From the NCBI GenBank assembly GCA_020796225.1, contig CM036759.1:69155512-69219511 (forward strand): a stretch of DNA of 64,000 nucleotides. Direction: 5' to 3'. The notes beneath the pieces are model-generated. The model saw only the letters and a program-made list of their open reading frames with translations, was not told where the DNA came from and ran no database searches. Source of the stretch: Arion vulgaris (taxonomy: Eukaryota; Mollusca; Gastropoda; Stylommatophora; Arionidae). Below are positions 34,150 through 45,044 of this stretch, piece after piece. Each line of letters starts with the position of its first letter. Within the stretch, counting starts at the first letter, position 1. Made by a program: the position numbers and the translations under genes.

Positions 34150-37100
34150 TACTTTTCAACATATTTATCAACCTTTTATGTGACTCTATTTATCAACCTT
34201 TTATGTGACTCTATTTATCAACCTTTATGTGACTCTATTTATCAACCTTTATGTGACTCTATTTATCAACCTTTTATGTGACTCTATTTATCAACCTTTT
34301 ATGTGACTCTATTTATCAACCTTTTTGATCGTGACTCTATTTATCAACCTTTTATGTGACTCTATTTATCAACCTTTTATGTGACTCTATTTATCAACCT
34401 TATGGGACTCTATTATCAACCTTTTATGTGACTCTATTTATCAACCTTTTATGTGACTCTATTTATCAACCTTTTATGTGACTCTATTTATCAACCTTTT
34501 ATGTGACTCTATTTATCAACCTTTATGGAGCTCTATTTATCAACCTTTTATGTGACTCTATTTATCAACCTTTTATGTGACTCTATTTATCAACCTTTTA
34601 TGTGACTCTATTTATCAACCTTTAGTGACTCTATTTATCAACCTTTATGTGACTCTATTTATCAACCTTTTATGTGACTCTATTTATCAACCTTTATGTG
34701 ACTCTATTTATCAACCTTTTATGTGACTCTATTTATCAACCTTTATGTGACTCTATTTATCAACCTTTATGTGACTCTATTTATCAACCTTTTTATGACT
34801 CTATTTATCAACCTTTATGTGACTCTATTTATCAACCTTTTATGTGACTCTATTTATCAACCTTTATGTGACTCTATTTATCAACCTTTTATGTGACTCT
34901 ATTTATCAACCTTTTATGTGACTCTATTTATCAACCTTTTATGTGAATCTATTTATCAACCTTTTATGTGACTCTATTTATCAACCTTTTATGTGACTCT
35001 ATTTATCAACCTTTTATGTGACTCTATTTATCAACCTTTTATGTGACTCTATTTATCAACCTTTTATGTGACTCTATTTATCAACCTTTATGTGACTCTA
35101 TTTATCAACCTTTATGTGACTCTATTTATCAACCTTTTATGACTCTATTTATCAACCTTTTATGTGACTCTATTTATCAACCTTTTATGTGACTCTATTT
35201 ATCAACCTTTTATGTGACTCTATTTATCAACCTTTATGTGACTCTATTTATCAACCTTTTATGTGACTCATTTATCAACCTTTATGTGACTCTATTTATC
35301 AACCTTATGTGACTCTATTTATCAACCTTTATGTGACTCTATTTATCAACCTTTTATGTGACTCTATTTATCAACCTTTATGTGACTCTATTTATCAACC
35401 TTATGTGACTCTATTTATCAACCTTTATGTGACTCTATTTATCAACCTTTATGTGACTCTTTTATCAACCTTTTTATGTGACTCTATTTATCAACCTTTT
35501 ATGTGACTCTATTTATCAACCTTTTATGTGACTCTATTTATCAACCTTTATGTGACTCTATTTATCAACCTTTATGTGACTCTATTTATCAACCTTTATG
35601 TGACTCTATTTATCAACCTTTTATGTGACTCTATTTATCAACCTTTATGTGACTCTATTTATCAACCTTTTATGTGACTCTATTTATCAACCTTTTATGT
35701 GACTCTATTTATCAACCTTTTATGTGACTCTATTTATCAACCTTTTATGTGACTCTATTTATCAACCTTTTATGTGACTCTATTTATCAACCTTTTATGT
35801 GACTCTATTTATCAACCTTTTATGTGACTCTATTTATCAACCTTTTATGTGACTCTATTTATCAACCTTTTATGTGACTCTATTTATCAACCTTTATGTG
35901 ACTCTATTTATCAACCTTTTATGTGACTCTATTTATCAACCTTTTATGTGACTCTATTTATCAACCTTTATGTGACTCTATTTATCAACCTTTTATGTGA
36001 CTCTATTTATCAACCTTTATGTGACTCTATTTATCAACCTTTATGTGACTCTATTTATCAACCTTTTATGTGACTCTATTTATCAACCTTTATGTGACTC
36101 TATTTATCAACCTTTTATGTGACTCTATTTATCAACCTTTTATGTGACTCTATTTATCAACCTTTATGTGACTCTATTTATCAACCTTTTATGTGACTCT
36201 GTTATCAACCTTTTATGTGACTCTATTTATCAACCTTTTATGTGACTCTATTTATCAACCTTTTATGTGACTCTATTTATCAACCTTTATGTGACTCTAT
36301 TTATCAACCTTTATGTGACTCTATTTATCAACCTTTATGTGACTCTATTTATCAACCTTTTATGTGACTCTATTTATCAACCTTTATGTGACTCTATTTA
36401 TCAACCTTTTATGTGACTCTATTTATCAACCTTTTATGTGACTCTATTTATCAACCTTTATGTGACTCTATTTATCAACCTTTTATGTGACTCTATTTAT
36501 CAACCTGTTATGTGACTCTATTTATCAACCTTTTATGTGACTCTATTTATCAACCTTTTATGTGACTCTATTTATCAACCTTTTATGTGACTCTATTTAT
36601 CAACCTTTATGTGACTCTATTTATCAACCTTTTATGTGACTCTATTTATCAACCTTTTATGTGACTCTATTTATCAACCTTTATGTGACTCTATTTATCA
36701 ACCTTTTATGTGACTCTATTTATCAACCTTTTATGTGACTCTATTTATCAACCTTTTATGTGACTCTATTTATCAACCTTTTATGTGACTCTATTTATCA
36801 ACCTTTATGTGACTCTATTTATCAACCTTTATGTGACTCTATTTATCAACCTTTTATGTGACTCTATTTATCAACCTTTTATGTGACTCTATTATCAACC
36901 TTTTATGTGACTCTATTTATCAACCTTTTATGTGACTCTATTTATCAACCTTTTATGTGACTCTATTTATCAACCTTTTATGTGACTCTATTTATCAACC
37001 TTTTATGTGACTCTATTTATCAACCTTTATGTGACTCTATTTATCAACCTTTTATGTGACTCTATTTATCAACCTTTTATGTGACTCTATTTATCAACCT

Positions 37101-38135
37101 TTTATGTGACTCTATTTATCAACCTTTTATGTGACTCTATTTATCAACCTTTTATGTGACTCTATTTATCAACCTTTTATGTGACTCTATTTATCAACCT
37201 TTTATGTGACTCTATTTATCAACCTTTTATGTGACTCTATTTATCAACCTTTTATGTGACTCTATTTATCAACCTTTATGTGACTCTATTTATCAACCTT
37301 TATGTGACTCTATTTATCAACCTTTATGTGACTCTATTTATCAACCTTTTATGTGACTCTATTTATCAACCTTTTATGTGACTCTATTTATCAACCTTTA
37401 TGTGACTCTATTTATCAACCTTTTATGTGACTCTATTTATCAACCTTTATGTGACTCTATTTATCAACCTTTTATGTGACTCTATTTATCAACCTTTACT
37501 GTGACTCTATTTATCAACCTTTATGTTGACTCTTTTATCAACCTTTTATGTGACTCTATTTATCAACCTTTTATGTGACTCTTTATCAACCTTTATGTGA
37601 CTCTATTTATCAACCTTTATGTTGACTCTATTTATCAACCTTTTATGTGACTCTATTTATCAACCTTTTATGTGACTCTATTTATCAACCTTTATGTGAC
37701 TCTATTTATCAACCTTTTATGTGACTCTATTTATCAACCTTTTATGTGACTCTATTTATCAACCTTTATGTGACTCTATTTATCAACCTTTTATGTGACT
37801 CTATTTATCAACCTTTGTGACTCTATTTATCAACCTTTTATGTGACTCTATTTATCAACCTTTTATGTGACTCTATTTATCAACCTTTTATGTGACTCTA
37901 TTTATCAACCTTTTATGTGACTCTATTTATCAACCTTTTATGTGACTCTATTTATCAACCTTTTATGTGACTCTATTTATCAACCTTTTGTGACTCTATT
38001 TATCAACCTTTTATGTGACTCTTTATAACCTATGTGACTCTATTTATCAACCTTTATGTGACTCTATTTATCAACCTTTTATGTGACTCTATTTATCAAC
38101 CTTTTATGTGACTCTATTTATCAACCTTTATGACT
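34150..38135. repeat. 4-kb satellite-like array, 24-25-bp unit, about 155-160 copies
   Basis: TATTTATCAACCTTTTATGT plus GACTC, with a three/four T length variant throughout and scattered indels. It is the longest array in the window and shares TTATCAACC with the 27-bp array at 32850. Confidence 0.97.
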
Positions 38136-38144
38136 CATTTTCAC

Positions 38145-38280
38145 CTGACTTTGCCAACTAAGTTATAACCACACCTAACTTATCAACTAAGTTATAACCA
38201 CACTCTAACCACACCTAACTTATCAACTAAGTTATAACAAACTACAACCACACCTAACCCACACCTAACCCACTAACCTT
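38145..38280. repeat. Degenerate array at the satellite edge
   Basis: CACACCTAACTTATCAACTA and AGTTATAACC recur three times. Confidence 0.75.
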
Positions 38281-38504
38281 ACGAGGTGCGGTACACAGGT
38301 TCTTCTATTCAACACAAGAGCTATGTTCTTCAATCACAGCTCCGATATTAAATACACATGTCACACACTACGCATGCTCGGCGGCGGCGACGTTAGGAAT
38401 GTGAATATTGATCGGAGTATGTCTTTATTGTTGAATACATGTACCGTACAGATTTGATCTTGTTCCTTACAGGAGTGTTTACGAAGTTGGGCTCTCTCTC
38501 TGCG

Positions 38505-38925
38505 GCATAGAGGTTTGATGCTCGCCTCTGGTTTCAAAGGTACTCGGTTCGTTCCCTCGTGGAGCCATCGGGGTATTTTCCAGATTCTTGGTCTCAGTGT
38601 AGGGGAGATCCAGTTCCTAGTCTTATCGGAGACGGACGATAAAACGTAGGTCCCGTATTCAAGTTGAGCACTTAAAAGAACCCTTGACAGCTCAAAATCG
38701 AAAAGTGCACAGGCTGGAAAGCCGCTGCCCGTGCTAACTTAATTAGAAATATTCAAAAATAAAATTCTTCCAAAATAATTTCACCATCTTCTAAATTACA
38801 TCGGGGATCCTCGCTACGAGTTCGTGCACTGCTGCTGAGATCTTCCTGTGTAAGAAAGAGATCGAGCACACATGGTTACTTACCGCAAGTGCAATGATGT
38901 TGGTTCTATCAATCAGTATGCAACG
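38505..38925 (+). mobile_element. SINE-C copy with tRNA-like head
   Basis: Head GCGGCATAGAGGTTTGATGC and CGGTTCGTTCCC, then the family body (GAGACGGACGATAAAACG, AGGCTGGAAAGCCGCTGCC), ending in GTGCAATGATGTTGG and ATCAATCAG. Confidence 0.7.
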
Positions 38926-38942
38926 ATTAGTTTCGGTTTACC

Positions 38943-39045
38943 TACTGTTGCCACCTACTGTTGCCACGCTACTGTTGCCACCGCCACGCTACTGTTGCCA
39001 CCCTACTGTTGCCACCCTACTGTTGCCACCCTACTGTTGCCACTT
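38943..39045. repeat. Short array, about 14-bp unit
   Basis: CTACTGTTGCCACC repeated about seven times. Confidence 0.9.
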
Positions 39046-39334
39046 TCCTACGTCTGCACCTACATGTTGCTAGATCGTTGCCATGCTCTCAAATAGGTAA
39101 TTAAGAGTTCTCAGAATGCAAGGGAACCCCTAGATTAGCAAGCATGAAGATAAAAAGTCAAATAACTTAAACTAAATACTGCACACGTATATGAGGCGGA
39201 ACTCGAGGGTCACACATAACAAACACGACCGCTGAACACAGACACACACATATATTCCACTTGGCATTAATGTGGGATGCGTAATGAACAATGTCCATCA
39301 CACAATACGTTTTAGAATTGCACGTTTTTACAAT

Positions 39335-39437
39335 ATGCCTCTCATGAGAATTTACACTATGCCTCCCTCCATGAGAATTTACACTATGCCTCCCTCCATG
39401 AGAATTTACACTATGCCTCCCTCCATGAGAATTAACA
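39335..39437. repeat. Tandem array, 27-bp unit x 4
   Basis: CCTCCATGAGAATTTACACT repeated. Two further small duplications follow at 39492-39577 (CCTTCCCGCCAATAATGGCT x 2) and 39645-39720 (CACACCCCACCATGAGTTTG x 3). Confidence 0.9.
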
Positions 39438-40022
39438 TTGCACACTCCACCACGAGTTTGCCGTGGCCACTTTCCATTGAGTCATTCGTATGTGTCGATT
39501 CCTTCCCGCCAATAATGGCTGTCACATTCCGTTTCTGTTCCTTCCCGCCAATAATGGCTGTCACATTCCGTTTCTGAGGACATCTTTTTTTTAGTTTGTT
39601 CTCTAGACAGTTGCAGTTCCCTGCTGACGAGATGTCTTTCCGGGTTAACATTGTACACCCCACCATGAGTTTGAACATTGCACACCCCACCATGAGTTTG
39701 AACATTTCACACCCCACCATGTAGTAGTAAATGAAATGTATTGCTTATATTGTCAGCAAATGTCTCCGTGATTTCTGTAACCCTGTAGTTTCTCCATGTC
39801 CCAACATGTCTCAGTCTTACCTTGTCAAGATTACCTTGATATCACATCTACACACAATATTATCAAATCTCAATATCTATTATTAACTACCACTACCGAT
39901 AACATTTATTGACATGAGAGCAATATCTAATATCGAATATAATATTATTATTGTAGTATCGATATGAGAATAGCACTCAATGTCGTATCGTCATGTTCAT
40001 TATATAATAATGGGCGATCCCA

Positions 40023-40180
40023 GTGTATCACTGAGCGCAGTAGGTAGTGCAGTTGCTTCGTGGACCTAGGTTCAAAGTCCTCAGTCAGGATTGGATTTTC
40101 CTACCGAAACGGCTCTGATGTCATCAGGGAAACAAAGGAAAGAAAAGGTGATCAGAATATTGATTGATTGATTGGATCAT
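40023..40180 (+). mobile_element. Short tRNA-headed SINE
   Basis: GAGCGCAGTAGGTAGTGCAG and CTAGGTTCAAAGTCC resemble pol III A and B boxes with suitable spacing. The element ends in an ATTGATTGATTG tail. Confidence 0.55.
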
Positions 40181-40424
40181 CATTGTACTTCGATGAATAA
40201 CAATGTGTGCTACGATCTCTATCCTACACTAGAAGATCTCAGTGTATGAAATCTGTAGAACCGACTAGTATCCTTGATGTACTTGTAACGAAGCTGATAT
40301 TTGTGTATTAATTTTATTGTAAACTTTCTAATGAATTTTTGCCCTGACATCGGCTTCGCTACTCCGTAAAGTTCTTAGAACATCCTAGACAGAGAAGATT
40401 ACAAACAAATGCATATCCCGCTCG
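40181..40424. other. Unique sequence, no gene seen
   Basis: Nothing recognisable. Confidence 0.3.
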
Positions 40425-40515
40425 AGTGGTTACCGGGATCCAAATTGGGGTGTCAAGAATAGAACCACTGTTACCTGCAACGGATGTCGTAAGAGGCGGC
40501 TAAGGAGGTTGGGCG
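40425..40515 (+). mobile_element. Diverged D1 5' part
   Basis: CAAGAATAGAACCACTGTTACC and GGATGTCGTAAGAGGCGGC resemble D1, without the rest of the element. Confidence 0.45.
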
Positions 40516-40914
40516 TGGGGCTAGCTACCGTGCACCGTAAAAAAACACTAGATGGCTACAGAACAGAGAACGAACCGAGTAAACCAGACATTTATGTACT
40601 CCTGGACACTATAGTTGAACCCCATCTACTTGCAGGAAAGCGTCATAGAAGTAAAAGACAAGAAGAAGAATGTCCTACGCAAGAAGAGAGAGGATGCCAG
40701 CTATTTGTTCCATAGCTGGGTGGGTTGGTTGCAGCCAGAGCATTTACCACTCGACAGTGGGTTATGAGCTGACTGAAACCGGACACATCGTCGAAGGATA
40801 AGCACCAGAGCTCCAAATGGTGCTGAAGGTGTGACGTAAAACACACCAATGCTAATCGAGAAAAATTTGGGATCGAGAGGAGAGCATTATACCTCCACGC
40901 CCGACACTGTGCTG
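40516..40914. other. Unique sequence, no supported gene
   Basis: A short plus-strand frame (40509-40715) has no recognisable domain. Confidence 0.25.
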
Positions 40915-41152
40915 CCGGGCTAGCAAGGAGTAAAGAATAGTACCACTGCGCTCCTAAAAGGCATGTCGTAAGAGGCGAGTAATGTAGAACCTAGGAAAGC
41001 TATCCTAATAAAATTAAAAAATGTCGCAGAAATCAGAAGTAGGAGCATAATTGACACATCGTACAATCGCTCTTAGGTTCAGATCACATACAAATCACAG
41101 CGAGTGGTTGAACAAGGTGTCGATATGGAGCGCTGGAAGAAGAAGAAGAAAA
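40915..41152 (+). mobile_element. D1 dispersed repeat
   Basis: GTAAAGAATAGTACCACTGC, GCATGTCGTAAGAGGCGAG, GATCACATACAAATCACAGC and GTCGATATGGAGCG with an AAGAAGAAGAA tail. Confidence 0.75.
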
Positions 41153-41550
41153 CCTCCAGGTTGCATACGTCCCGAACAAATTGTAAGAAAATGTCAGGTA
41201 AAATGCCAAGAATACTTGTACTGTCAAATGACCATGTTTGTGATGTATTCAGTGTTGTTGTTATAGTTACTAACATTCTTCTGTGTCCTTGCTTTGCTTC
41301 AAGAACTTGTTCTTCTAGTGGTGGATAGATTACTAATCTTTATCGGTACTATCGATTTTTCCCTCCGCTGTTTTTCCCTGTCCGACATTGTTACCTGACC
41401 ATGCCACCACACACGTTGAGAGGTCGAAGCTTCCGTCCTAAACATTGTTGACATGCCAGATTAGAGCCTAGCGCAACTCAAGTATTGTTTCATTTCCCTC
41501 AAAGCATATTTGAGGAGTTAGATTTTCTCCGTGTCTTTGCTTTCGCAAAA
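41153..41550. other. Unique sequence, no gene seen
   Basis: No repeat or coding signal that I can support. Confidence 0.3.
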
Positions 41551-41552
41551 CT

Positions 41553-41868
41553 GCTTTTTCTTCTTTTTCAGTGGTCCAACTGCTTTTTCTTCTTTTTCAG
41601 TGGTCCAACTGTTTCTTCGAACGCTCCATATCGACCACTTGTTAAACTACTCTTTGTGATTTGTATGTGATCTTAGCCTAAGAGCGATTATACATTGTTC
41701 CAGTTATGCGTCTACAAGTAGGCCAGCACATCCGATTTCTGCGATGCTTAATATTTACTATGGTAGCTTCCTAGGCTTCTACCTCAGTCGCCTCTTACGA
41801 CATGCCTTGTAGGTCGCAGTGTTACTATTCTTTGCTCCCACTGCGAGCTTCAGCAACATACGAGCGAG
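41553..41868 (-). mobile_element. D1 dispersed repeat (reverse), with duplicated pyrimidine tail
   Basis: Begins with two tandem CTTTTTCAGTGGTCCAACTG segments, then the reverse D1: CGAACGCTCCATATCGACCA, GCCAGCACATCCGATTTCTG and ACATGCCTTGTAGGTCGCAG. Confidence 0.7.
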
Positions 41869-42797
41869 TGGTCCAACGACACTTACCTCCTGCCCTTCCT
41901 TCGGCATTCTCTTTTTCTTCAGTGGTCCAACGACACTTACCTCCTGCCCTTCCTTCGGCTTTCCTTTTCTTCAGTGGTCCTACGACACTTGGCTCCTGCC
42001 CTTCCTTCGGCATTCTCTTTTTCTTCAGTGGTCCAACGACACTTACCTCCTGCCCTTCCTTCGGCTTTCTCTTTTTCTTCAGTGGTCCTACGACACTTAG
42101 CTCCTGCCCTTCCTTCGGCATTCTCTTTTTCTTCAGTGGTCCTACGACACTTGGCTCCTGCCCTTCCTTCGGCTTTCTCTTTTTCTTCAGTGGTCCTACG
42201 ACACTTGGCTCCTGCCCTTCCTTCGGCATTCTCTTTTTCTTCAGTGGTCCAACGACATTTACCTCCTGCCCTTCCTTCGGCTTTCTCTTTTTCTTCAGTG
42301 GTCCTACGACACTTGGCTCCTGCCCTTCCTTCGGCATTCTCTTTTTCTTCAGTGGTCCTACGACACTTGGCTCTTGCCCTTCCTTCGGCTTTCTCTTTTT
42401 CTTCAGTGGTCCAACGACACTTACCTCCTGCCCTTCCTTCGGCTTTCTCTTTTTCTTCAGTGGTCCTACGACACTTGGCTCTTGCCCTTCCTTCGGCTTT
42501 CTCTTTTTCTTCAGTGGTCCTACGACACTTGGCTCCTGCCCTTCCTTCGGCATTCTCTTTTTCTTCAGTGGTCCAACGACACTTACCTCCTGCCCTTCCT
42601 TCGGCTTTCTCTTTTTCTTCAGTGGTCCTACGACACTTGGCTCTTGCCCTTCCTTCGGCTTTCTCTTTTTCTTCAGTGGTCCTACGACACTTGGCTCCTG
42701 CCCTTCCTTCGGCTTTCTCTTTTTCTTCAGTGGTCCTACGACACTTGGCTCCTGCCCTTCCTTCTTCTTCTTCTTCTTCTTCTTCTTCTTCTTCTTC
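41862..42797. repeat. Tandem array, 54-bp unit x 17, ending in (TTC)n
   Basis: TCTTCAGTGGTCCAACGACA then CTTCCTTCGGC repeated; two variant classes (CCAACGACACTTACC and CCTACGACACTTGGC) are interspersed. (TTC)n lies at 42762-42797. The 54-bp period opens long frames on both strands; none looks like a protein. Confidence 0.95.
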
Positions 42798-42954
42798 AAT
42801 GCTCCAACGACATTTGGCTCTTGCTCTGCATCCCAATATCATATGCACATAGCTCTGAAGAACTACGATGTGTGGGGATCTCCAACCTACTCTGTACAGG
42901 AGCAACAAGTGCAATGTTTTAACCCTAGAGCGAAGGGGCTGTCTATACTTCTTA

Positions 42955-43600
42955 TTTTGTCGTCACACTGTCACCGAGTTGTTGCCCAGTGTCGTGATTT
43001 GTCGTCACACTGTCACCGAGTTGTTGCCCAGTGTCGTGATTTGTCGTCACACTGTCACCGAGTTGTTGCCCAGTGTCATGATTTGTCGTCACACTGTCAC
43101 CGAGTTGTTGCCCAGTGTCGTGAGTTTCTGTTTTTGTCTTGCGCTGTTCTAGTAGCTTGGGTGATATCTATTTTGTTCTTTGACAGGATTCTGCCTTGTC
43201 ATCTGACCATTATTTTCGTGGTCTTCCTCTCTCCTTCTTTCCTGATGTTCTGTTGTTGAATACTATGTATACAGTGGAGTTTGGTTGCATTCTTATTAAG
43301 TGGCTGAACCACTTCATTCTTTGTTTCTCATTTTTATAAATCAAAATTCTGTGCCAACTTTCTTTCTTATGCTGATGTTGGTGGCTCTGTCTTTTCTGGT
43401 GTTGTTGGTAACTTTCGTAGACATTGCATTTCACATGTAGTTATTTTTCGACTATGCTTTGCTCATTGTCCATGTTTGCCTGGTAACATGTGTAGGCATG
43501 ACACTTCTGTTGTTTACTTGTCAGTGATACGTTTAGGTGTCTTAACAATGGGGGAGCTAGCTGGTACAACATATTGTAAGTAATGTGGTTGGAATCTCAC
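42955..43600 (-). mobile_element. LINE-alpha 3' portion
   Basis: The minus strand reads EKQRMKWFSHLIRMQPNSTV, then NNRTSGKKERGRPRK, a LINE C-terminus, with the 3' end amplified at 42957-43125. Confidence 0.7.
42957..43125. repeat. Tandem array, 42-bp unit x 4, at the LINE-alpha 3' end
   Basis: GTTGTTGCCCAGTGTCGTGA and TTTGTCGTCACACTGTCACC repeated. Same LINE segment as 353-512 but a longer period. Confidence 0.95.
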
Positions 43601-43800
43601 TAAATGCTTTAGCACTTCCCCATCCCCACAAACCTTCACACTCCAAATCCTGTCTGTGTTGACCGTGTCATTTCTCACATTCTAATCACAATATCAAATC
43701 TCAAAGTTCTCATACAAAAATATCAAGCATGCGAATAACAAAGAAACTAGAGAATCGTTTTATAGTTCCCAACTGAATTGTACTTGTATTCTCAAAAGAA

Positions 43801-45042
43801 ATGTCAGGTTCCAAATTTAGCCGTACCGTCAGATTTAATATCTTCGATCCGATTAGTATATCAATCAATGATCTTACCTATTATATTCCACAGTGCCATG
43901 AACGTAGTGACAAACTAACTGCCGCCGTAGCTCAGACATCTGTACTGATATCAATCAATGATCTTACCTATTACATTCCACAGTGCCATGAACGTAGTGA
44001 CAAACTAACTACCGCCGTAGCTCAGACATCTGTACTGATATCAATCAATGATCTTACCTTTACATTCCACAGTGCCATGAACGTATGACAAACAACTGCC
44101 GCCATAGCTCAGACATCTGTACTGATATCAATCAATGATCTTACCTATTACATTCCACAGTGCCATGAACGTAGTGACAAACTAACTGCCGCCATAGCTC
44201 AGACATCTGTACTGATATCAATCAATGATCTTACCTATTACATTCCACAGTGCCATGAACGTAGTGACAAACTAACTGCCGCCATAGCTCAGTCATCTGT
44301 ACTGATATCAATCAATGATCTTACCTATTACATTCCACAGTGCCATGAACGTAGTGACAAACTAACTGCCGCCATAGCTCAGACATCTGTACTGATATCA
44401 ATCAATGATCTTACCTATTACATTCCACAGTGCCATGAACGTAGTGACAAACTAACTGCCGCCATAGCTCAGACATCTGTACTGATATCAATCAATGATC
44501 TTACCTATTACATTCCACAGTGCCATGAACGTAGTGACAAACTAACTGCCGCCATAGCTCAGACATCTGTACTGATATCAATCAATGATCTTACCTATTA
44601 CATTCCACAGTGCCATGAACGTAGTGACAAACTAACTACCGCCATAGCTCAGACATCTGTACTGATATCAATCAATGATCTTACCTATTACATTCCACAG
44701 TGCCATGAACGTAGTGACAAACTAACTGCCGCCATAGCTCAGACATCTGTACTGATATCAATCAATGATCTTACCTATTACATTCCACAGTGCCATGAAC
44801 GTAGTGACAAACTAACTGCCGCCATAGCTCAGACATCTGTACTGATATCAATCAATGATCTTACCTATTATATTCCACAGTGCCATGAACGTAGTGACAA
44901 ACTAACTGCCGCCATAGCTCAGACATCTGTACTGATATCAATCAATGATCTTACCTATTACATTCCACAGTGCCATGAACGTAGTGACAAACTAACTGCC
45001 GCCATAGCTCAGACATCTGTACTGATATCAAACGACGACTGA
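43801..45042 (+). CDS. Candidate protein of thirteen 30-residue tandem repeats (possibly non-coding)
   Basis: An ATG at 43801 (purine at -3) starts MSGSKFSRTVRFNIFDP and leads into a 30-residue unit SINDLTYYIPQCHERSDKLT followed by AAVAQTSVLI, encoded by the 90-bp array. Copies 1 and 2 are open. Copy 3 has three single-base deletions (near 44059, 44086 and 44094) that add up to one codon, and copies 4-13 are again in the same frame to TGA at 45040-45042, ending SNDD. Most substitutions are silent or conservative (Ala/Thr, Val/Ile, TAT/TAC). The later copies hold no in-frame start codon, so start-based gene finding misses them. The other forward frames contain stops. It may equally be a non-coding minisatellite that happens to have one open frame. 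No family recognised. Confidence 0.3.
43850..45035. repeat. Tandem array, 90-bp unit x 13
   Basis: Core TCAATCAATGATCTTACCTA and CCACAGTGCCATGAACGTAG. Copies are nearly identical, and the phase holds exactly at 90 bp from 44101 to 45001. Confidence 0.97.
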
Positions 45043-45044
45043 TA

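Noticed and set aside
34150..38135. Telomeric repeat
   Set aside because: The unit is unlike TTAGGG-type telomere repeats and no such tract occurs in the window.
41802..43259. 485-codon plus-strand frame and two long minus-strand frames
   Set aside because: By-products of the 54-bp array with flanking D1 and LINE sequence; no protein-like region.
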